A stretch of DNA of 50,181 bases, taken from contig NW_019775543.1 in assembly GCF_001039355.2 (NCBI RefSeq), positions 1 through 50,181 on the forward strand, in the 5' to 3' direction. This document shows positions 43,767-50,181 of this stretch, piece after piece (the first letter of the stretch is position 1; each line of letters opens with the position of its first letter). The notes under the pieces are model-generated. The model worked only from the letters and a program-made list of their open reading frames with translations. It ran no database searches and was not told where the DNA came from. The translations under genes and the position numbers were made by a program. The stretch is from Lingula anatina (Eukaryota > Brachiopoda > Lingulata > Lingulida > Lingulidae).

Positions 43767-44192
43767 CTATGTCTCGCGTCCTTCGTAGAACATAATGTAA
43801 CGTACGTTCCACAGCCTTAGAAATAATACGAAATATAAGTTTAATAAATAATTATTATATATTTTAGTTTTTTTTTTATTCCTATGATTTATTGAGGTGT
43901 TTATAAGTAACTCAGACATCGAAAGTGATGACCTGTCACACAACAGGATCCACGTATCAGACGCCTTCATTTGTTTGTAAAGGCACAGAAACATCAAACC
44001 TACGGCGTCTTTCAACGAAGCCTTTTCCAGTACGCCTAGAGGTTTTCCAACACTGCACAAAATTCGTTCAATGTGAGCTTTATTAACATCCTCTCTGAAA
44101 GGGCTAAATTGTCTTGTGGATTTTGGCACTTGTGGGACATTAAAAAATATATTATGTCTGTTCCATTTACATAAAGTTAGTGATACTTTCAC
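43767..44192 (-). CDS. Unrecognised ORF, possibly a fragment of a larger gene
   Basis: A 141-codon frame. The middle (IERILCSVGKPLGVLEKASL, then DAVGLMFLCLYKQM) has normal protein complexity. The last 40 codons are low complexity (NHRNKKKTKIYNN). I recognise no domain. It lies 250 bp downstream of, and on the same strand as, the conserved-domain remnant at 44350-44725, so both might derive from one element or gene. Confidence 0.25.
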   Translation of the reverse strand: MKVSLTLCKWNRHNIFFNVPQVPKSTRQFSPFREDVNKAHIERILCSVGKPLGVLEKASLKDAVGLMFLCLYKQMKASDTWILLCDRSSLSMSELLINTSINHRNKKKTKIYNNYLLNLYFVLFLRLWNVRYIMFYEGRET

Positions 44193-44349
44193 AAGTGGCT
44201 TGCAACACTGTGTTTTTAAGTCTATTCATTGAGTGATCAATTTCACGCTGTAACAAACGGATCTCATTTTAGAGTTCAAGGGTCTCTATGGTCCTTATCA
44301 GTTGATATTTAGGCCAAATTCTAGGCTACATCAATAGCGTCCAGGTCGC

Positions 44350-44725
44350 TTGGCGTGATTTTAAACATTCATTGCAATTTTCCCGCCGCTGATGGTTCCT
44401 CAACACGACACAAGATATTGTCGAAAGGTATCCAAATGGTGTCATCCCTCTTCGACCATTGGAAGAGACTTTTCCGTTATGTTGATCCCTGCCTCTCTAT
44501 CTGATTCGTCGATATCTTGTACTTTCCCCAGGTACCATTCTTTCTCATAAAAGACTGCTTCAAAATCGCCTGCCGTCACCGCAGCCGTCTGTCCAGTGAT
44601 GCAATGGGATGTGCCTTTTTCTTCGCTCATTCTTATTTCAATTTCTATGGGTAAATGCACATGTGTGCCTTCAAAGGTGGCACACAATCTGCCCTGGATA
44701 CACAACTGACAAGAACAACTAAGTT
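44350..44725 (-). pseudogene. Remnant of a transposon-associated Cys-rich/'WYxGKV' domain protein
   Basis: Begins in mid-frame with RKLSCSCQLCIQG, a CxC..C cluster, followed by GDFEAVFYEKEWYLGKVQDI. After a one-base frameshift at about 44445-44455 it continues as DDTIWIPFDNILCRVEEPSA. A run of 'basic-x-CxC..C', then 'VAV.Y...WY.G.V', then 'P...ILC....P' recurs at the C-terminus of many uncharacterised, probably transposon-derived proteins of invertebrates and fish. I know no name for it. There is no initiating ATG in frame (a stop precedes the cysteine cluster), so this was a downstream exon or is a fragment. Confidence 0.4.
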
Positions 44726-44940
44726 TTCTCACTCACGGAAGACGCATTTATGCATTGATACTAGTTTATTTCCATTTTTAACTGTTTACTACACAATACA
44801 GGATAACATATTTACCATCATTTTATACAAGCAATTTTTAAAAATGTTAAGATGCACAAAGTGTCAAAGAACACCTTTACAAATAAATTAGTTTAATACT
44901 GAGACTGTTAACATGTCTAAGAACTGAATCTGAGGAAAAC

Positions 44941-44942
<2 letters not shown>

Positions 44943-45003
<61 letters not shown>
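44943..45003. repeat. (AT)n microsatellite
   Basis: About 30 AT dinucleotides lying exactly at the truncated end of the second foldback element. Confidence 0.9.
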
Positions 45004-45008
<5 letters not shown>

Positions 45009-45775
45009 AATAAGTTTGATGGAAAACATTGGCTGGAAAAATGAAAAAAAAAACATCTTCATTTTCATGCCCATGGGATTTGAACTCCCATAAAGAAAAG
45101 GTCATATTTTATATTTAGTCACCATACCATTATTTTCCTCATAGTTTGCATTGTGACATATATTTTGTTAGTATTTGAAAAGTTGGTGGCGAAATTTTTG
45201 GTAAAAATTGATAATTCTTACTGCCTGTAGGAGTTGGACTCCATTGTCAAAATGCTACATATTTCATTTTTAGCTAACAAAAAAAAAGCCCCTTTTGGCC
45301 TTTTTATTGAATTCTTCGTATGAAGCAAGCCCAACAAAACACTTGCTGTTGTTTTTCCCATTACTATTTTTTCAAAAGCTGAATGAAAAAAATGGGGATT
45401 AATTTATTAAAAAGGATAGTAAATATGTAATATATGAAGAATAAAACTATAACATTTGAAAGTTTATTCGTATAAACTAGTGAAAATTGAGATTTTTTTG
45501 GAAAGGCATTCATCTCGTTACCTGTGGTAGGATTTGGATTCCCATGTCAAAATGCTACTTATTTCATTTTTAGCCTAAGAAATCTGTCTCCTTCATCTTT
45601 TTTTTTTTTTTTTTTCGTTTCTTCATATATAGCAAGCCCAACAAAACGTTTGCTGTTGTTTTGTCCCAATCAAATAAGATTTATGAAGTTTTGTGTGTGT
45701 GGAGGGGGAGTAGTCAAAATTTCATGGGGGGGTGGGGGAGTCAGATTTTCATTATGAAATTTTGACTCTTCATAT
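45004..45775. mobile_element. Second copy of the foldback/internal-satellite element, inverted and truncated
   Basis: Starting just after the AT tract, the sequence aligns with the reverse complement of 16320-15800. Shared blocks include TACCATACCATT, GTTTGCATTGTGAC, ATATTTTGTTAGTATTT and CCCATGGG. It ends with repeated AGTCAAAATTTCATGGGGGG, GTCAGATTTTCATTATGAAA and TTTTGACTC terminal units. Inside, two units of about 305 bp repeat GGA[GT]TTGGA[CT]TCC, AAAATGCTAC and GCAAGCCCAACAAAAC. Only one set of terminal units is present. Confidence 0.6.
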
Positions 45776-46009
45776 TACACCAGTAACGTATGTTCTGGGT
45801 CATGTAATTTTAATTTTTATATCGCGTTCCAATATATTTGAAGTGATTCAGTCATGGTAAATTATAGATCTATATAGTCATAGCAGATCACCCGAAGTCT
45901 CCATTTCACATTTTTCTCCCAAACAACAACGATCTGATGACAACTGACAGGTGTTAGCAATACCTTAGGGCAGTGGGATTTATTTTTGTGGTGATTTGGA
46001 TGTTATATG
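45776..46009. other. Non-coding stretch
   Basis: Nothing supported. Confidence 0.3.
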
Positions 46010-46165
46010 GGGTGAACTTAATCTTAAACTTTAATACAAACTTCTTCATGTGGAACCCTAAAGGAATCAAACATAGTTTGTAGTCTGTGCACTAAATATT
46101 TTAAGAACATATCTGTGACCTCATTTGCATCTCTAAATTGGGTTTGGGTGAATCATGATTGATAA
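46010..46165 (-). repeat. Dispersed repeat, inverted partial copy
   Basis: On the minus strand it reads ACCCAAACCCAATTTAGAG, ATGCAAATGAGGTCACAG, GACTACAAACTATGTTTGAT and CCACATGAAGAAGTTTGTAT. These are the same landmarks as the left part of the copy at 46765-47880. Confidence 0.6.
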
Positions 46166-46764
46166 TGGAAAATAATCCTACAGCACACACAATCACGCTG
46201 TAGAGATACCCAGTACACATAATATGCGAAAAAGCCAGTAGATCTATTTTGACTTGTGAGTAACTTAATTTTAATTCAAATGAAACAATCAAGGGCCAAG
46301 GCAGCCTTCATTGCGTAATAAATGGCAATATATTGAAATACATGTCAGTACCATAGGTACTAATTTAGTGCCATTGATATAGCAACATTTTACAAGGTTA
46401 CATGTAGTCCATAGTTCAGTTAGATTTCTTAAAGGCATATTAAAGCATCCAATATTCTCCCTTGGACTCTATCAGACGATGATGTAAAGAACAAGAACGC
46501 AGCTGGTCTGAAAATCTGTCTCACGAGTAAGCCCGGCGCCTGATAAGGTTCACCTGAAAATCACCTCTTATCTTCTTAGTTCAATATTGGACCCTTTACT
46601 TCACATACGCACTTCTCATATCTGGCCTTGTGCAAACATGATAAGGTAGGCGGTTATTGACCTAATGGATTAAACGGACTGGGTCATCTTGATTTTGAAT
46701 CAGGGACGTGACTGACCTCGCGTAAACATAGTCTGGGTATTGAAATCTAGAATTTAGGGTACCC
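46166..46764. other. Non-coding stretch
   Basis: No supported features. Confidence 0.35.
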
Positions 46765-47880
46765 AAACCCAATATAGATGTGCAATTGAGGTCACAGGCA
46801 TGCTCTTTGAAATATTAAGTGCAAAGATTGCAAACTATGTTTGATTATTTTAGGGTCCCACATGAAGAAGTTTGTATCAAAGTTTCACATTCCTCGAACC
46901 ATGAATAATAAAAAATCGTCTAACCCCAAAAAGGAACATACGTTACTGTCACAAATGCACAACGTCCAGCTGTGAAACGTTTTACTCACTTTGAAAATTC
47001 AACCATCGCTGGTTTTGTTCTTTGATTTATTTCCTACGAGTATAACGTTGTAAAAATAAAAATAATCTTTTGTATGGAGCAGTTAATTGCTTTATGGGCG
47101 ATTTTAGTTTGATTGTCGATGAATATTAAAAATAAACAGGGAAATACACCCTACCGACAGTAAAATAAGCATTAAATAAACCATTTTTTCCACTTGTGAT
47201 CCAAATATTATATCAGTAATGTCAAACTATCGTGGAATTACCCTCTACCAGGGTGAGTGATAGATTTTTTACAGATATTCACAGATATGTCTCTAGCTAG
47301 ATAGATGGTCATTTAGGGCTCAACTCACCCTGTTGAGGAATCCCATGTGAAAACAATTATCTCTGCGCGCTCGCCAAAGGCTTTGTACTTGCTCTGCATG
47401 AGCTGAGCTTCACAACGATGTGATAACTGCTCGTTACGCAACCAGTCTAAGGCTTTTTTATCTGTCACAGAAGAGCAAGTGATTGAAGTCAGAGTAATTA
47501 ACTGTCTTGATTGCTGTCACGCAGACTTAGACTGGACCTGCTAAGTGGCAGTGCCTGAGCAGTTATGCAAACAATTATCAGCCATGTAATCAGCCTTGAG
47601 ATTTCTCAACAGGGTGAGTTGAGCTCTAAATGACCATCTATCTAGCTAGAGACATATCTGTGACTATCTGTAAAAAATCTATCACTCGCCCTGGTAGAGG
47701 GTATCGTGGAATCACATTAAAAATTTCGATCAGCAACAGAAAACACTGTTTTCTATTACACAATGTACTTGGACATAATGCAACTTTCTGACAATTTTTC
47801 TGGGGAACATACATTACATAGTACATTTGTTAGCCATGACGCAAAGCCCATTGACTTACAGTTTAAATATTTATAAAAAC
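46765..47880 (+). repeat. Dispersed repeat, copy 2 (interrupted by a MULE-type MITE)
   Basis: Collinear with 4370-5010 on both sides of the insertion at 47239-47703. It shares GGAACATACGTTACTGTCAC, ATAACGTTGTAAAA, TAAAATAAGCA and, to the right of the insertion, GACAATTTTTCTG, then ACGCAAAG, then TTACAGTTTAAATAT. Confidence 0.7.
47239..47703. mobile_element. MULE-type MITE with about 104-bp terminal inverted repeats and 9-bp target duplication
   Basis: The 465-bp element starts TACCCTCTACCAGGG and ends CCTGGTAGAGGGTA. The two arms (47239-47342 and 47600-47703) are inverted copies over about 104 bp with only a few mismatches. The flanks carry the identical nonamer TCGTGGAAT at 47230-47238 and 47704-47712. 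The related sequence at 4835-4850 (ACTATCATGGAATCACAA) shows the site before insertion. Long inverted repeats with 8-10 base duplications point to the Mutator-like superfamily. There is no coding sequence, so it is non-autonomous. Confidence 0.85.
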
Positions 47881-49529
47881 ATCCTTACTTCATGTATAAT
47901 TTACCATAACTGAATCACTACAAAATATATCGGAACTCGGTATAAAGATTAAAACTAACATATGTACGTCACCGGTACATGCGTTCCCACTTAAGGCTCT
48001 GTACATAATATAAAGACATGGTAAAAATTTAAATTTAAATTTAAATTGAGACAGTCCTGGATTTTTTTTACAATACACATATATGTTTTTAGAAAATCAA
48101 ATACAACTTTGAATTCATTCAATTTTATTTTTGGACACTTCAGCATGTGAAATGCACCTCTATATTGGGTTTGGGTGGGTCCAAACGGGAACAAAAATCT
48201 GACATGACTGTTTGTTTGCTTTCATAACTTCCAAGATTGTGGTCCAATGGTAAATGTGAAAATATGTGTAAAAATTATATCAAATTTTATTGAGTACCAA
48301 AAGAGTGCTTTCCATTTCATATTCAGTTGAAAAAATTTGGGATAATGTGTTAGAAATAATTGAAACTGTTACAAAAGCAATAGATATATAAGAAGCCATT
48401 ATCATTTTTGCTATGTAGTTATGTAGAGATCATTTCCATCCAAAAGTAGTCTTTGGACTTTTTACAGTTGAAAATCTAAAATAAATATTGATCGCTATTG
48501 ACATTTAGAGACAATTGCCCTAAATATAATGGATGAATTCCAGAAACTTTTATCTTGGCATGTTTCCCCCGGCATATTGTAACTGGCCAGAAATTTTTAA
48601 ATAAATATTTTATTCCACTCAAAAGTTATGCCAATTTTGTTCAATTGACGAGGTAATTTGGTGACACTTTTTGCTTTAACTGTTACATATATTCTCATAT
48701 AAGACCTTTTTCAAAAATTTTGTGGCCGACTCGCATTCTTGTAGATTCATGACTTTTGGTTGGCTTGCTTGATTTCAAAAAGTAAAATGTTTTGGAAAGC
48801 TCTTGATGCTCTATTAGAAAATATTCATTTGGCTTTGTTACCCCCAAAGTGACCTTACTTCTCTATGAAATGTGTTTATCATGTATTGTCTCCTACTAAA
48901 AAAGCGTCACCCCTAACGCAATGCGAGAAGTGAACAAAAATTCATGTCATAAACCCATGTTCTTTATTCAACTTCTAAAGGGATTTTTATTTACAAAAAG
49001 TTACTTATTGTAAAATCAATGAATAAACTAACCATAGTAAAAAATCAAAGTCACATTTTAGTATTTCTTTCAGTATCCTCTGAATTTGAGGACGCACTTG
49101 GCGCGTCTGTGCGTGGAATCATAAGTTCTGTAACGTTTGCACAGTGATGGCATTACACATACGGTGCAAAGATCGTATGAGGGCATTTTTGTTTGCAGTT
49201 TGTTTGAGTATACAGGGTTGCTACTTAATGTGGAATATTTTTTTATCATTGTTATTTTTGAGTGCTGATTAATTTTTTTTTGGCTTGAGTCATTAAAAAA
49301 GTATGTCACTGAGTGATAATAACATCCAGTCTTCTGTTGTGAGATATCTTGGTCAATAATATCAAATCTGACATAAGATGCCATTCAAAAGAATGGAGCA
49401 CCCCCAGAAAACTATTTCAACAGTTTGATGTCAGTATAAACTTTAAGATAAGATATTAAAGAAAATGATAGCCTCCGGACAGTGATATGTTACACAGTCA
49501 AAGAACTCACTACAGTAAATCATGAGAAG
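47881..49529. other. Non-coding stretch
   Basis: A short inverted fragment of the dispersed repeat (ACCCAAACCCAATATAGAGG on the minus strand, about 48140-48190) lies here. A minus-strand frame at 49070-49384 has scattered cysteines but no recognisable domain. No gene supported. Confidence 0.35.
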
Positions 49530-50181
49530 TCAGTAATTGCGGGTATGACCTCCAGCAGCCGCTTGCAGCGCCCTCATCCTACATGGCATACCCTGTGACA
49601 CGTTTTTTAGAGTTTGGGTGGGGATATCATTCCACGCAGTGATATTTGCCTATCGCAGTTCATCACTATTTACCGGCCGAGGACCATAGCTATTAATTCT
49701 GTGAGTTACTTCCGCCCACAGATTTTCAATTAGGTTAATATCTGGAGAGTTTGCAGGCCAGGGCAGTTGCTGAACCCATTGGTTTTGAAGAAAAACAGTG
49801 ATTCTGCGGCCTCGATGTGGGGTTGCGCAGTCGTCTTGGTACACAAAGTTGTTCCTGAAGATGACTCTTACCAATCGAAGCATTGTTTGCTGTAGAATGT
49901 CTCTGTAGGAATCCTGGATGAGGTTGCCTCCTAGAAAAACCAACTGGTTCTGGGCACCGACATGAAATGCTCCCCGAACAGAGACGTTACCATCCCCTGC
50001 TTGCACCCTAGGCAGTACACAATCATTGTTTTATGCCCCTCGTACACGTCAGTCGACACGGATTCGACGATCAACCCTAAAAAATCCATTTCTGGCCTCA
50101 TCACTGAAAACGACGTGATTCCAGTGTTTTGGCTGCAAACGCACGTGGTCCCCAGCCCATTGCAGACGTCGCTGTATATGA
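49530..50181 (-). pseudogene. Tc1/mariner-type transposase pseudogene, running off the window
   Basis: On the minus strand from the right edge, HWNHVVFSDE carries the first catalytic acidic residue in its usual context. After two stops, a long frame contains YQDDCATPHRGRR (second residue) and WPANSPDINLIENLW (third residue, E). A TAG follows NSDELR, and the same frame continues through NITAWNDI to a TGA at 49530-49532, the family's expected C-terminus. At least three internal stops make it inactive. The N-terminal DNA-binding part lies beyond the window. Terminal inverted repeats were not identified. Confidence 0.85.

Noticed and set aside
49070-49384. Frame with scattered cysteines as a piggyBac C-terminal zinc finger
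   Set aside because: Cysteine spacing does not match that motif, and no other part of such a transposase is nearby.

Overview
This is a eukaryotic nuclear window, AT-rich and repeat-dense. It has a spliced gene with GT..AG introns, fragments of non-LTR and LTR retrotransposons, and DNA-transposon remnants of hAT, Tc1/mariner and MULE type. There is no operon structure. The gene families and the foldback element with an internal satellite suggest a marine invertebrate, most plausibly a mollusc. That placement is an inference, and I cannot name a species.

The recognisable genes are few and share a theme: N-terminally anchored, probably secretory-pathway enzymes. Family A has two copies of a single-exon, glycosyltransferase-like type II membrane protein, A1 at 5603-6925 (-) and A2 at 40758-42020 (+). 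Family B has two near-identical single-exon copies of another glycosyltransferase-like membrane protein, B1 at 12353-13993 (-) and B2 at 18119-19759 (-), with a decayed third copy B0 at 10217-10752 (-). A six-exon METTL24-type methyltransferase-like gene lies at 27985-31128 (-). Its exon phases all fit, but two frame breaks interrupt it.

Layout: 1-5.6 kb is non-coding with a perfect hairpin, a hAT-type MITE and a dispersed repeat. 5.6-6.9 kb holds A1. 7-10.2 kb has a 60-bp minisatellite and an inverted segment. 10.2-22.3 kb is the family B tandem array, with a repeat unit of about 5.8-6 kb including flanks. A foldback element and a 5'-truncated LINE lie in unit 1 and are absent from unit 2. 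22.3-27.6 kb has a LINE 3' half, a possible divergent promoter and a transposase remnant. 28-31.1 kb holds the methyltransferase-like gene. 31.4-33 kb has LINE and Gypsy-like LTR remnants. 33-40.7 kb is mostly non-coding. 40.7-42.0 kb holds A2, followed by a LINE tail. 44.4-50.2 kb has a remnant of a conserved domain, a second foldback copy, a MULE-type MITE with its paralogous empty site elsewhere in the window, and a Tc1-like transposase pseudogene at the right edge.

If the cluster has a common job, the best guess is synthesis or O-methylation of extracellular glycans in the Golgi. This rests on topology, family resemblance and proximity, not on any demonstrated reaction.
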